Below, piece after piece: positions 10,701 to 20,659 of a stretch of 64,000 nt of DNA. The DNA is from Akkermansiaceae bacterium (lineage in GTDB: Bacteria; Verrucomicrobiota; Verrucomicrobiia; Verrucomicrobiales; Akkermansiaceae): positions 1,597,226 to 1,661,225 of the forward strand of contig CP059069.1 in NCBI GenBank assembly GCA_017798145.1, in the 5' to 3' direction. The stretch's first letter is position 1, and each line of letters begins with the position of its first letter. A model generated the notes under the pieces. That model searched no databases. It was not told the DNA's origin and saw only the letters and a program-made list of their open reading frames with translations. Both the position numbers and the translations under genes were made by a program.

Positions 10701-13700
10701 GCCCTCTTGAAATCCACCGAATCCGGGATCGAAGCGGGGGGAGAGGATCTGCCCGCCTTTGCAAAGACCCAGGATCAGGCTTTCCGGAATCGCGCCGGGG
10801 TCGTGCTTGCTCTGACGGGGAAGCCAAAGGAAGCGCTCGAACTCTACAAGGCGGCGGAAGAGGGCGATGAGGCCTTCAAACAACTCATACGTATCGCCGA
10901 GTGGTCGATGGCCGCCAATGACATGGCCAAGGCACAGGATTCGGCGTGGGAAGCCCTGCGTTCCGCCAAGCTCACGCGCGACCGCCGCTACGCATTGACC
11001 TTGCTCGCCGAGGCGTATCGGAATGATGGAAAAATCGACCGGTTGATCGCGCGTTTCGCGGCCACTCCGGACCTGTCGGAAGAGGCACGCATGAGCTGGA
11101 TCGAACTCCTGCGCGAGCAAGGGAACTCGGATCAGGCATTGGCTCTTTTTGAATCGGCCAAGGAAAAGGCCGGTGATGGATTCACCGCCGACATGCGCCG
11201 CGAGTTGCTCGACATCTGCCGCGAGGCAGGACGGAACGATTTACTCGTCCAGAATTTTGAGGAAATGATCAGCAAGGAACCCCGCCTCCTCGAATGGCGG
11301 ATCGGATTATCCCGCTTCTACCTCGAACGCGGCGAACGTGACAAGGGCATCGCGGTTTGGGACGACTACCGCAAGGTGGCGGAGCGGCGCGACTGGTTGG
11401 CTGCGGCCGATGCCACCATGGCCTTGGGGCTCGATCAACTGGCCACGTCGTTTGCCGAGCAGTTGGTTGAAGACGGCGAAGGCAGGGAGCCGCTTGCGGC
11501 GCTCCAATTCATCTTCGACCAACACAAGGCCCGGGGACGGGAGGACGAGATGAAGGTCGTGCTGACGCGCATGGACAAACTCGCCGCCCCTGATGCCTCG
11601 GACCGGGTTCGCCTGGCGGAGTCGTGGGAACAGCTCGGCCGGCAGGACAAGGCCGTCGAGGTTTTGGAGAACCTCCGCAAGGCCCGCGATCCCGAGGACT
11701 TTTCATCCGACCTGGAAACGCGGCTGGCCTGGCTCTACTCGGAGACGGGCGAGGAGGAGAAGGCCTTTGATGCGTGGAAACGCGTCTGGCTGCGGATCGA
11801 TTCCCCGGGGCGCCGCCGCTACATCGAGGATCGGCTGATGGCCACCGCCTCCCGGCTGGGCAAGCTCGCCGACATCGCCATCGAGTTGGAAGAGAAACTC
11901 GCCGATGGCACCGCCGACAAGCGTGACAGCGCCCTCCTTGTGCGGCTCTACACCAAGGTCGGCGATCCGGTTTCCGCCTCGGAAATCATCCACGACTTCA
12001 TGAAGCTGTCGGGTGGCACCGAGATCAAGATGCTCGAGGAGCAGGCACGCGTTTATGTGATCTGCAACGATTACTATCACTTCGAGAAGACGCTGCGCAA
12101 ACTGATGGAACTCGATCCCGAAGGCGCTTCGGAATACCTCACCCAGCTTGCGATGAGCGCGCTCGAGCGGGGCCGCAACGATGAGGCGCAGGCCATCCTG
12201 TTAGAAATGCGGGGCCTGGAGACCAATCCGGCGAGCGCCGAATTTGAAGCGGGGGTTCTCAAGATCGCCGGCATGCACGAGGAGGCCAACGCCGCCTACT
12301 TGCGCGGAATCGGCCAGCACCCGGACCGCATCGACGCCTATCTCCTTTTGGGGGAATCCCTGCAGAAACTCGGCAAAGGAAAACAGGCCATGGGGATTTT
12401 CCAATACCTCGTCGAGAATGCCGAAAAGGACGACCTGTTCACCATCGCGGTCGACGGGTTGCTGAACATGAACAACCCCCGCTCGGGGGCCCGGATGACT
12501 CCTCAAACCCTGCGCTGGACGAGGCGGGCGATTCTCGAGCGACTCGCCGGAAAGGAGGACAAGCTCTACCTTTACCAGTTGCTCAGCGACATCTCGGAGG
12601 AATTGAAGGATCAGGACATGATGATCCTTGCCCAGTCCGAAACCCTCCCGATCGCGGGCGAACGCCGGACCCCGCAATTGCGTGAGCTCATGGAGTTGGC
12701 GCGGCTCGGAACCAAGAACAAGGACGACGTGCTTCGGTTCGGACGTCGCCTGGTCGGGATGGGAGAAATCATCCCGCCGCAAGTCTATCTCGACCTCGGC
12801 TCCATCTTCCTGGAAAGCGGTGATATCCGCAGCGCCGTCAAGACCTTCGACAATGCCGATGACGGTCTCGACCAAGGTGGCTACCGGCGCAAGGTGGCTT
12901 CCACCTTCGAGGAGAAGCGCTACATGCTCAGTGCACTGCGGAGCTACGAAAAGCTGCTTCTCACCGCCCCTGACGACGTGGCGACACTGACCAAGGTCGG
13001 TGAAATCAGGGAGTCCCTGGGCCGTGATGAAGAGGCCGCGCTCGCCTACCGCCGCGCGCTCGACGTGGTCATGGCCGCGCAGCCTCTCTTCAGCTTCAAG
13101 GAGGAAAGCGCCACCCGCTCTTCGGACCAGAACTACTACTTTCGCCGTAACAGCGACGACTTCGATAAATATTCCGTGCGGATTCTCACCGGATTGCTGG
13201 CGACTTCCGATCCCGGCGGGAAGGAATACCTGGCGATCTTTGACGATTTGCTCTCCGAACTGCGGGCAGATGTGGCGAGGGTGGAGAAGGAACGCGGCGC
13301 CGGTTCGGAGATCCTCAACCTGCCCAACGCACCTCGCATCATGAGGCGGAGTGAGTTGATGAGGAGGCTGGCGCTCGCGGCCGGGCAAATCGAAAGGGCC
13401 GAATCTCTCGAGAAAGTCCTTCTCAAGGCCTTCCCGGGCGACAAAGGCCTGCTTCCCAGCATCGCGGCATCCTGGTCAAGTTGGGGCTACGAAAACGGAG
13501 CCCGCGACCTGGTCGATGCCAATCCAAGCAACCCCGGTGGCAAAGAAGCCGGGCAGATTGTCGCATCCGGATCCGGGAGTCTTTCCCGGCAGATCTTTCA
13601 GATGTCCATCCACGGTGATCAGGCCGGAGCCCGTGCCTTCCTGCGGGATATCGAAACCATCCTCGGCAAGAAATGGTCATGGGACAATTACAATGCCCTG

Positions 13701-16700
13701 TTCGGTGTCGCGCGCGCAACCGGCGATTCGGCGGCCATGGAGCGGTTGGTCCGTCTCGCCATCAACCAGGCACCGAAGACGCAGCGACTCAGCCTGAGTT
13801 TCTCCCTGTTTCCACGAGCCTTTCCCTACCTCGGGCAGGACCAGCGCGACCGCCTGATCGCCTATCTCGGGGATACTTTGAAAGGCCAGGGCAATGAAGC
13901 CACAGCAAACCTCCGGCCGTACAGCTTCGCACAATTCCGTATGGTGACCGGTGGCGATCTCAAATTACCCATCGACCTCCTTCGTCCCGAAACGGAGAAC
14001 ATCCTGGGCCAAGGGTGGCGCTATTTTTTCTATCTCGGCCCTATCTTCTCATTCCTCGAAAAGGACGACTATCAGACACTTCTTCGCGAAACCTATGGCA
14101 AGGTGAAGGCCGAAGATCGCCTCGGACTGCTCCTCGGTCTCGCCTTCCAGTATCCGGTTGAAATGGATGCCGCGACCGAAACCCTCTTCAGCGGATTGAT
14201 CGGGGAAGCGGTGCTGGACGCCACCGGTGACTCGCTGAATGTTTACCGAACCGCCATACGCAGCAGCTACTATCGTGGGCAACCCGTTCTGAACAACCTC
14301 GGCTTCCAAGCACGTCTTCTGGGTGATTTCGCCAAACGGGCAAAGGAGAAGGACGAGCAGTTCGGCTTCACCCTTGAAGAGGTGCGGGTGTGGCTGCAGG
14401 GCGACGACGACGAACAGGGTGCGGCGGCAACTGCCAGGCTGATCCCACTGGCCTGGCAGGACGACAAGAGGTTTGCCGAGGTCCTGGCTCTGCTCGCCAA
14501 TGCACCGGCCGCCTATGTGAGTGCCTCGCTCGCCAGCTTCGAGAGCATCGAGAAGACCGAAGGAAGCAGCGTCCTGCTCGAGGAAAGACGGCTGCTGCTG
14601 CTGGACCGAATCGGCGGCTCCGACCGGGTTTTCGAGAGCCTCGACGCGGCCATCCGCAAGTTTCCCAAGGAAACCGGATTCCGTCAGGAGCTGCGTGAAA
14701 AGCTGCTGGCACAAGGCCGCTACTACGAAGCGATCGGTGTCCTGAAGGAACTCATGGAACTGGAGCCGGACAAGCAGTCTTATCGTGATGAACTGCGGCA
14801 GGCATGGACCGAACTGGCGCACCCCATCAATGCCTTTTCCGTGGCTGGCGCATCATCCTCGCCGAAACCGGTTGCCCGTGAAACTACCGCGCGCCCTCCA
14901 ACTTCTTTCCCCAGCAAGCCGACCGTAAAGGCGCTTCCGCCGAAAGCGGGAAACCAGGAAACACCTCTTCCCCTGCCATCCACCGATACGATCAAGGCGC
15001 TTTACGAGTCAGGGGAGTTCGACAAGGCACAACTCGAAGTCCGCCGCTTGTGGCGCCGCTTTTCGGCCATGGATCAGGCCAGCATGAGTCCGGTGTTCCG
15101 GTTGCCCGGCCCGGCCCACAGTCGCTACTTTGATTGGTCGGCTCCAACCGCGCCTCGAAGGAATCAGCCGGCTGACCCCAAAACCCCTGCGCCTGAGCCG
15201 GGTGGACTCAAGGCCTTCCTTTTGATGACACCGACTGGCCCGCCCCCTGCCATCCCGCCGGTGATGCGGTCGGACGAAACGCTGTTCAGTGCCATCGGCT
15301 CGGAAAAGTTCCTGGCGAAGGAAATGGCGACATGGCTAGGCACCTTTCAGCCGGAGGATTACCAAGGGCCGCATTTCGAAGAGCTTCTCCAGGCGGTCGT
15401 GAAAGGTGATATCGCCGGTCAAGGTGCCGAGCCCTTCGTGCGAAAGGCTCTGGCTCATTATCAAAGCGGAGAAGCGAGCACCCTCGACGAACTCGCTCTT
15501 CTAACCGCCTTGGAGAATCATCCTGAAGTGGGCGGAGAGGAAGCCGATCGTTTCCTTGCCGACCAGTTGACCTCAGTGGCGCCGGAAGATCTCTGGCAGC
15601 AAGTCCGTCTCGCCCGCTGCCTGGCGAAACGCGGTGAAGTGCAAAAAGCGCTCTCCCTTTACCGCTGGTGTGGAGCCAATGTCGTTACGGGGACTTCCTA
15701 CTACCGGCCTTCGGTAAACGCCAACCTTCTGATCGAGGAGATACGCAGGAACCTCACCGGAACCGCCCGCATCGAGGCCATCGGATCCGTTCTTTCGGTC
15801 GCCGCCGACGATGCCCGCTCGATCAACGCCCGAAACAGCAGCCTCAACTTTGCGCTCTCCATCTGGTCGGAGGAACTCGCCGCCCATGAGGTTTACCAAC
15901 GCTGCCCGGACATGTGCCGGAAAGTCATCGCGACCTTCGGATCAACTTCCGATTCCAAGACCCCGGCCGTGGATAGGGCCACCCTTTTCCTCGCTGCTGC
16001 CGGCGAAACCGAGGAGGCTCTGAAAGGGTTGCCGCTTCTCTTGGATAACCCCATGGCATCGGGGAAATTCACGCCGATCGGCCAGCGCAGGCATGACCAG
16101 CTCCTGCACTACTGGCTGCCACAAGACATGGGATCATGGACCCATGCCGACCGTTGGCTTGCGGGAGTCGCCGACCAGGCGATCCGATGGGAGTCCGGAA
16201 AAAAACTTCCGACGGCGGAAATCGTCAAACTCCTGTCTCTCGTGGCGGTGCGCCAGCATCAGAACCACTTCGAGGACGCGGCGCGGAAAACCCTCGCCGC
16301 CATCGGGCGCCTGTCGCTTACGGACATGACTGCAGCGAATTGGTTCATCGATGCGGCGGAGATCACCGGCAGTGACGAACTCGCCATCGAAACGGCAACC
16401 CGCTTGCTGAATGAGAAGCGCCTGCCCATCTCGCGGGTTGCGCCGCTGATGAGGGCGGTTGCCGCGAAACAGGGAGTTTCCGCCGCCCTCGAACTCGCCG
16501 AATCCGCCTTGGCATTCACCTGGGAGCGCGGGTTTCTCGAAACCATGGCAAAGGTCTCTGCGGATGCAGGGGATAAGGAAAAGGCACGGCTCTGGAACGA
16601 GCGGATCCAGCAAGCATGGAGTGCGGATTCCATCCAAAAAATGCAGCTTGCCAGCGAGAATGACGATCAGGTTGTTTCGCCCGCCGGTGATCCGTTTGAC

Positions 16701-19700
16701 CGGTTGGCGGAGGCGACCACGGAGACGCTGCGGGCCAATCCGCTGCTCAAAGCCTTCGACCACGAAATCTTCGTCGCCCGCCCGTTTGTGGTGGTCATGA
16801 CCCGCTCTCCGGAAGAGACGCCCGAAGCCCACGATGCGCGAAAGCGCCGCATCGAAGACCTGGCCCGCGGCATCTGGCGCAACTGGCGGCCCATCCGGGC
16901 GGATTGGGAACTCCGCTCGACCCGCGACGACACCCCGGAGAATCCCGAACCGTTTGTCTGGCTCGCCTTTCACGACAGCAAGGCCTACGGGCAATACATG
17001 GAGAAGGCCAGGAGCGGAAAGAAGACGCTGGGTTCCAAGGCTTTCTACAGCACCAAGACGCAGTTCGTATCCTTCTACGAAGATCCGACCCGCGACCCAT
17101 CGATCATCACCATTCACGAGACGTTCCATCAGTTGATGGATCGTTACTCGGAGATTCCTTCGACGAAATATCGGAACTACTGCTTCACGGAAGGGCTTCC
17201 GGAATACTTCGCCGGCCATCGCGGCGATGGCGAAACGCTGGTGCTCGGGGAGTTGAACCGCCCGCGCCGGGCCAGCGAAATCCGCAGGATTCACACCCAC
17301 TTCGACGATGGGAAGAACATCTCCTACCCACAGCAGGACCGCCACCTGCAGATCACCCCGGACGACTGGATTTTCTACGATGTCCCCATGCTCCTGACGC
17401 TGCGCGACCCGATGTGGTTCAAGGGCATCTCGGCCGCCCTCAGGGAACAGTTCAGGCGCTCGGACTACGCCGAAAAGGACTTCTGCAAGGACTTCATCCG
17501 CGATGGCGAAACGCAATTCCACTCGGCCTTCTACGCCTACGCGTGGGCATTCACCTATTGGCTCAACGAGAACTATCCCGAGCAATACCGCCGCTATGCG
17601 ATGACCGTCCTGAACACCGATCAGGGCGGCGACGCCGAGTCGTTTCTCGCGGCGTTCAACATCCAGCCGGCTCAACCGCTTCCGGACATCGAGAGCCTCG
17701 TCGGCCCGAACAACCGCGACGTAGCAGCCAACCAGAAGGCGGCCGTGGCCTGCATCGACGCGCGCATCAATATCCTGCGCCAGACGCCGGCCATACAGGA
17801 AATGCACCACCGCTGGGTGGAGTGGATGCACATCACATTTCCCAAGCTCCCGGAGCCCGGTGATCCCACGCCGGAGGAAGCCTATCAGCAGCTTCGCTCA
17901 GCCGCCGAGGCCAAGGAAAACCTCAAAGCCCTGGAACTCGGCGAAGCCTTCCTCCGATCCCATCCCGATTCCCCCCAGATCGCAAACGCACTCCACCTCG
18001 CCGCCATGGCGGGGATGGCGAGTTCGAGCTACGAACGGGCCGCGTCATTGCTGCGGCAGATCCTCGATGACCACCCGGACTTCGATGCCATCGATGAGGT
18101 GCGTTTCAAACTCACCGAATGCCTCTCGGGAATGCGCGCCCTCGAAGAGTGCATCGCCCAGTGCCGCGAGAACCTCAAGGTCGCACCGGATAGCCCCGGT
18201 GCCGACTACTGGCGTTTTCTCATCCCGCACAGCCAGTTCCGCCTCTGGCGCTTCAAGGAAGCGGAAACAGGACTCAAAGCCTTCCTCAAGGATCATCCCA
18301 ACTCCACCTATGCCGTGAACGCCAGAAAGTATCTGGGCATGATCAACCCGCCATGGACGGTGGACGCCAACGGCATCGCGCCCTACTCCGGGAAGTATGA
18401 GGGCGACTACCGCTTCGAGGCCGCCGTGGCGGCGCTCCCCGCCCACATCCGCCAGGGCCGTGAGATGATCCGCGAATGCCTCGGCTTGGACGTCGATCTC
18501 ACGGGCAAGATCAACTTCACCTTCCGCGACACGGAGCCCGGCAATAACAGCGGCCTCATGGCGGAGGTCTTCACCATCTGCCGCGACTACCAGCCGGTGA
18601 CCGTGATGCAGTTCTACTCCGAGCACGTCGTCAGCGACCCGGAGGACTACCGGATGACCGCGATTCACGAGATGAAGCACGCCGGGTTCAAGAACGTGAT
18701 GGATCAGTCCTACGACGATCTGCCCGAATGGATCATCGAGGGGCTGGCCCAGTGGGCGGCCGATCAGTTAGAGTGGCGCCTCGGTTCGGAGCTGAATAGC
18801 GAGACCTTCGCGGGGAAGAACCCGCTCGACGCATTGAACGGAGTCGCCAATCCCGACCACGACCTGGGGGACTACCTCGAGGACGTCCTCGCCTTCGAGT
18901 GGATGGAACAGCACCGGCCGGGCAGCGTGAAGGCCTTCGCCGCCGGCCTGGCCGCGGGCGGAGGCTGGAAGGAACTCCTTTCCACCACCACCGGCCTCGA
19001 CCCGGACGAGGCGCTCCGCCAGATAGACCGCCACTGCCGTGAGCGGGTCAGCGCCGCACTCGGAGACGCCGGGGCGGAGGCCCTGGCGTTGCGCGACACC
19101 CAGATCGCCAAGGGCAAGATCAGTGCCGAGGCCATGAACACCTGGCTGCGTGAGGAGGGCACCCGCCGCTTCGCGGAGTGGCTCGCCGCCAACCCGGGAC
19201 ATGTGCTCGAACCGGTGATGCGTTTCTATCACGGCCGCGGATTGATCCTCGCTGGCCGCCACGCCGAAGGCCGCAGGATTCTCCGCGACCTCATCGAATC
19301 GCCCTCGGCCGGTTCGCTCTGCGACGATGCCCTCTTCTGGGAAGGATACGCCTTCCAGCAGGAAAAGCGCATGGACGACGGAGCCCGCGTTTTCCGTATC
19401 CTCCTGCGCGACCATCCCGGGTCCACCAACGCCGCCAAGGTGCGCGGCGCCTTCGAGCCCGCCGGCCCGGAACTCAAGCCACAAGAAGCCGATCAGACCC
19501 GGCAAACCACCGACTCGAATTTCCGTGCCGTGGTCGAGGATCCCGCCTTCGCGCCTGGCGAGGGGCCCATGGTCGGGATCGATGCCGCGCATCACAATTT
19601 CCACACCGCCGAAGGGCGCTACCGTCCTTTCGCCGACGTCTTGCGAGCCGATGGTTATCGGGTTGAATCGATCAAAGTGCCGTTCACCGCAGAGGCCTTG

Positions 19701-20360
19701 AAGCCCTTTCGTATCGTGGTCATCGCCAATGCGCTGCATGAGCGGAACGTGAGCGACTGGGCGCTGCCCACGCCTTCCGCATTTACCCCGGCGGAGATCG
19801 AGGCGGTGCGGAATTGGGTGAAGCAGGGCGGATCCTTGCTGCTGCTTGCCGATCACATGCCTTTCCCCGGCGCTGCCGGAGACTTGGCCAAAGCCTTCGA
19901 TTTCCGCTTTTCCAATGGTTTCGCCTTTGATTCGGAGAAGTCCAATCCGCTCGTTTTCGCCAAGGCAACCGGCACCTTGCGGGAGCATGCGATCCTGAAA
20001 GGAAGAAATGCCAAGGAACAGGTGGAAAAGGTCGCCACCTTCACCGGACAGGCCTTTGAAATCGGCAAAGACGCCACACCGCTTCTGGTTTTTCCGGAGG
20101 GTTCCTATTCCTTGAATCCCTCAATCGCCTGGAAATTCGATAACGAGACTCCGCGGCAGGCGATCGACGCTTGGTGCCAGGGAGCCGTGCTGGAATTTGG
20201 AAAGGGGAAGGTGGCCGTGTTCGGCGAGGCCGCCATGTTCACCGCCCAGGAGATCGGGGAGAAAAAAGAGGCCATGGGACTGAACTCCCCCGCCGCCCCG
20301 GACAACCAGCAGTTTCTCCTCAACCTGACCCATTGGCTTTCCGGCCTGATCGCCCAGTGA
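7740..20360 (+). CDS. Giant fusion protein: vWA membrane module, TPR array, two HExxH peptidase-like domains, GATase-like C-terminus
   Basis: One uninterrupted frame of about 4206 aa. The N-terminus has two transmembrane helices (about 10-24 and 34-53). A first vWA-like fold lies at about 60-180 (degenerate WDRSES, D66). A canonical vWA follows with MIDAS D400-x-S402-x-S404 and LTDGG. A helix lies at 806-822, then a signal-peptide-like stretch at 837-857 that probably puts the remainder in the periplasm. A very long TPR array runs from about 860 to 2350, with a Pro-rich linker at about 2360-2415 and more helical repeats. The first metallopeptidase-like site is HETFH (3126-3130) with downstream EGLPEYF; the second is HEMKH (3643-3647) with EGLAQW. 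TPRs separate and follow these sites. Residues 3943-4206 form a DUF4350/GATase-like fold (LLLLADHMPF). The start is the ATG in ATGA; an upstream in-frame GTG at 7710 is less likely. Confidence 0.9.
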   Translation: MTLVFVESSWLWLLLLVPLFWFLPRRATNRWHAAIRSAVAILLILALARPAVPTDLDDSYQVLIWDRSESVDATTTAAAESWAKSLPDSSRMRVVTLGGDEKTVPQIFEGETVRLEGSSVGRALNTGARLIPEGARGAVTVISDGMATDLHWGHAVRQLVERGIPVHAVAVANTKNDIYPSAIDSQSPLRMGQTGIVSVDVVGTAEEVVVTLTAGEEVLARSTPFAATGSSMVELEFEPSRAGLLDVSARVEVRSGTDSNPDNNQFASTLAVQEPIRALYLSERLADSREKISTLVGPGVEFSEPSQDMVDSLAKDPGGIAAYDLVVIDDRPADSIPLPLQEAIVKAVQEDGVGLFYAGGKGAYGTGGYFDTPVASILPVEMIQKEEKRDPSTTLVVIIDTSGSMTGERVQLAKECARLAIRRLLPHDKVGIVEFYGTKQWAAPIQSAANAIEIQRAINRMDAGGGTVILPAIEEAFYAMQNVQTRYKHVLILTDGGVESGDFESLMRRMAAKGINVSTVLVGGASHSEFLVNIANWGKGHFYSASDRFNIPEVLFKQPSTSKIPPYRPGSHFVSMGGPSGWWGEIPRPEKPQLSGYVETQLRPGAQVAVETETECHPILASWRHGLGRVSALTTEPVGEGTAPWREWDGYGAWLMRVLSRTSREHPQPFAYTIERSPTEARIIARRLTPELNLPVVEQINEDGLAERVVLQQRSPDCFTATISASAEETLHFRGGAEGWPGSLAHLVSPASQAVAPEGNVDPARALDLALLATTTGGKSLSLESVSRLDPNVGGAGTASDLLRLWPWCLLFALLTYLGDILYRRWPAAGSAGTRSFGLFWIIIGLGIASNPQARADISPKLEAELQRTLQGEAFQVDDEALYQSALIEDEALEPLITRLESLIQANEKSFETIWLTASLQWRYGKLDEALELFGKAAGLRAEPLVFFRIAQILDSQGKTAEAATQYQKALDAKPDETLGKRIQLRLALLKSTESGIEAGGEDLPAFAKTQDQAFRNRAGVVLALTGKPKEALELYKAAEEGDEAFKQLIRIAEWSMAANDMAKAQDSAWEALRSAKLTRDRRYALTLLAEAYRNDGKIDRLIARFAATPDLSEEARMSWIELLREQGNSDQALALFESAKEKAGDGFTADMRRELLDICREAGRNDLLVQNFEEMISKEPRLLEWRIGLSRFYLERGERDKGIAVWDDYRKVAERRDWLAAADATMALGLDQLATSFAEQLVEDGEGREPLAALQFIFDQHKARGREDEMKVVLTRMDKLAAPDASDRVRLAESWEQLGRQDKAVEVLENLRKARDPEDFSSDLETRLAWLYSETGEEEKAFDAWKRVWLRIDSPGRRRYIEDRLMATASRLGKLADIAIELEEKLADGTADKRDSALLVRLYTKVGDPVSASEIIHDFMKLSGGTEIKMLEEQARVYVICNDYYHFEKTLRKLMELDPEGASEYLTQLAMSALERGRNDEAQAILLEMRGLETNPASAEFEAGVLKIAGMHEEANAAYLRGIGQHPDRIDAYLLLGESLQKLGKGKQAMGIFQYLVENAEKDDLFTIAVDGLLNMNNPRSGARMTPQTLRWTRRAILERLAGKEDKLYLYQLLSDISEELKDQDMMILAQSETLPIAGERRTPQLRELMELARLGTKNKDDVLRFGRRLVGMGEIIPPQVYLDLGSIFLESGDIRSAVKTFDNADDGLDQGGYRRKVASTFEEKRYMLSALRSYEKLLLTAPDDVATLTKVGEIRESLGRDEEAALAYRRALDVVMAAQPLFSFKEESATRSSDQNYYFRRNSDDFDKYSVRILTGLLATSDPGGKEYLAIFDDLLSELRADVARVEKERGAGSEILNLPNAPRIMRRSELMRRLALAAGQIERAESLEKVLLKAFPGDKGLLPSIAASWSSWGYENGARDLVDANPSNPGGKEAGQIVASGSGSLSRQIFQMSIHGDQAGARAFLRDIETILGKKWSWDNYNALFGVARATGDSAAMERLVRLAINQAPKTQRLSLSFSLFPRAFPYLGQDQRDRLIAYLGDTLKGQGNEATANLRPYSFAQFRMVTGGDLKLPIDLLRPETENILGQGWRYFFYLGPIFSFLEKDDYQTLLRETYGKVKAEDRLGLLLGLAFQYPVEMDAATETLFSGLIGEAVLDATGDSLNVYRTAIRSSYYRGQPVLNNLGFQARLLGDFAKRAKEKDEQFGFTLEEVRVWLQGDDDEQGAAATARLIPLAWQDDKRFAEVLALLANAPAAYVSASLASFESIEKTEGSSVLLEERRLLLLDRIGGSDRVFESLDAAIRKFPKETGFRQELREKLLAQGRYYEAIGVLKELMELEPDKQSYRDELRQAWTELAHPINAFSVAGASSSPKPVARETTARPPTSFPSKPTVKALPPKAGNQETPLPLPSTDTIKALYESGEFDKAQLEVRRLWRRFSAMDQASMSPVFRLPGPAHSRYFDWSAPTAPRRNQPADPKTPAPEPGGLKAFLLMTPTGPPPAIPPVMRSDETLFSAIGSEKFLAKEMATWLGTFQPEDYQGPHFEELLQAVVKGDIAGQGAEPFVRKALAHYQSGEASTLDELALLTALENHPEVGGEEADRFLADQLTSVAPEDLWQQVRLARCLAKRGEVQKALSLYRWCGANVVTGTSYYRPSVNANLLIEEIRRNLTGTARIEAIGSVLSVAADDARSINARNSSLNFALSIWSEELAAHEVYQRCPDMCRKVIATFGSTSDSKTPAVDRATLFLAAAGETEEALKGLPLLLDNPMASGKFTPIGQRRHDQLLHYWLPQDMGSWTHADRWLAGVADQAIRWESGKKLPTAEIVKLLSLVAVRQHQNHFEDAARKTLAAIGRLSLTDMTAANWFIDAAEITGSDELAIETATRLLNEKRLPISRVAPLMRAVAAKQGVSAALELAESALAFTWERGFLETMAKVSADAGDKEKARLWNERIQQAWSADSIQKMQLASENDDQVVSPAGDPFDRLAEATTETLRANPLLKAFDHEIFVARPFVVVMTRSPEETPEAHDARKRRIEDLARGIWRNWRPIRADWELRSTRDDTPENPEPFVWLAFHDSKAYGQYMEKARSGKKTLGSKAFYSTKTQFVSFYEDPTRDPSIITIHETFHQLMDRYSEIPSTKYRNYCFTEGLPEYFAGHRGDGETLVLGELNRPRRASEIRRIHTHFDDGKNISYPQQDRHLQITPDDWIFYDVPMLLTLRDPMWFKGISAALREQFRRSDYAEKDFCKDFIRDGETQFHSAFYAYAWAFTYWLNENYPEQYRRYAMTVLNTDQGGDAESFLAAFNIQPAQPLPDIESLVGPNNRDVAANQKAAVACIDARINILRQTPAIQEMHHRWVEWMHITFPKLPEPGDPTPEEAYQQLRSAAEAKENLKALELGEAFLRSHPDSPQIANALHLAAMAGMASSSYERAASLLRQILDDHPDFDAIDEVRFKLTECLSGMRALEECIAQCRENLKVAPDSPGADYWRFLIPHSQFRLWRFKEAETGLKAFLKDHPNSTYAVNARKYLGMINPPWTVDANGIAPYSGKYEGDYRFEAAVAALPAHIRQGREMIRECLGLDVDLTGKINFTFRDTEPGNNSGLMAEVFTICRDYQPVTVMQFYSEHVVSDPEDYRMTAIHEMKHAGFKNVMDQSYDDLPEWIIEGLAQWAADQLEWRLGSELNSETFAGKNPLDALNGVANPDHDLGDYLEDVLAFEWMEQHRPGSVKAFAAGLAAGGGWKELLSTTTGLDPDEALRQIDRHCRERVSAALGDAGAEALALRDTQIAKGKISAEAMNTWLREEGTRRFAEWLAANPGHVLEPVMRFYHGRGLILAGRHAEGRRILRDLIESPSAGSLCDDALFWEGYAFQQEKRMDDGARVFRILLRDHPGSTNAAKVRGAFEPAGPELKPQEADQTRQTTDSNFRAVVEDPAFAPGEGPMVGIDAAHHNFHTAEGRYRPFADVLRADGYRVESIKVPFTAEALKPFRIVVIANALHERNVSDWALPTPSAFTPAEIEAVRNWVKQGGSLLLLADHMPFPGAAGDLAKAFDFRFSNGFAFDSEKSNPLVFAKATGTLREHAILKGRNAKEQVEKVATFTGQAFEIGKDATPLLVFPEGSYSLNPSIAWKFDNETPRQAIDAWCQGAVLEFGKGKVAVFGEAAMFTAQEIGEKKEAMGLNSPAAPDNQQFLLNLTHWLSGLIAQ

Positions 20361-20413
20361 TCCTATGAAAATCGCAACCTTGGGTTCCGGCATCTTTACA
20401 CGAACTCGCTTAG

Positions 20414-20566
20414 CGGTCGAAGTGGCGAACGATCGAATCCCATTCCGTCTACTACCTCTCGTTCATGCATGCGGCCGGAATGCCAGCGCCCAAGACCTTT
20501 GGTCAGCCCGCTTCCAAGCTAAAGCACCTCGACATCAGAGGCCCGCTTTCGGAGTTGATGGCCTGA
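20414..20566 (+). pseudogene. C-terminal relic of an unidentified gene
   Basis: After an in-frame TAG, about 50 codons stay open and read protein-like: a segment with YYLSFMHAAGMPAPKTFG, then a Leu-rich end PLSELMA and TGA. There is no start codon and no upstream body. The ending resembles C-termini of large secreted planctomycete/verrucomicrobial families (possibly DUF1501), but I cannot identify it. It sits directly after the giant gene and before another relic, so it looks like the surviving tail of a deleted gene. Confidence 0.4.
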
Positions 20567-20573
20567 GGATCAC

Positions 20574-20648
20574 GAGTCCATCCCCGCGATCCACGGTGAC
20601 CGCGCTTTTATCCTTTGCTCGGACGGATTTCTGTATTCATTCCAATGA
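20574..20648 (+). pseudogene. Beta-propeller (PQQ-like) C-terminal relic, copy 1
   Basis: The codons read ESIPAIHGDRAFILCSDG then FLYSFQ and a TGA stop. This is the usual last blade of a PQQ/BamB-like propeller. It matches a second copy at 21822-21896 at about 62 of 75 bases, with most changes silent or conservative. An in-frame TGA lies a few codons upstream, so only the tail is left. Its stop overlaps a possible ATG (20645) of the next gene. Confidence 0.5.
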
Positions 20649-20659
20649 CCATAAGCCCC

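Noticed and set aside
16134-17831. 565-aa antisense frame inside the giant gene
   Set aside because: It lies opposite the first HExxH domain; codon pattern mirrors the + strand.
7740-20360. Suspicion that the giant gene is an assembly artefact
   Set aside because: The frame is continuous, domain borders are clean, and GC-rich codon use is uniform; nothing in the sequence shows a join. It can still be checked by resequencing.
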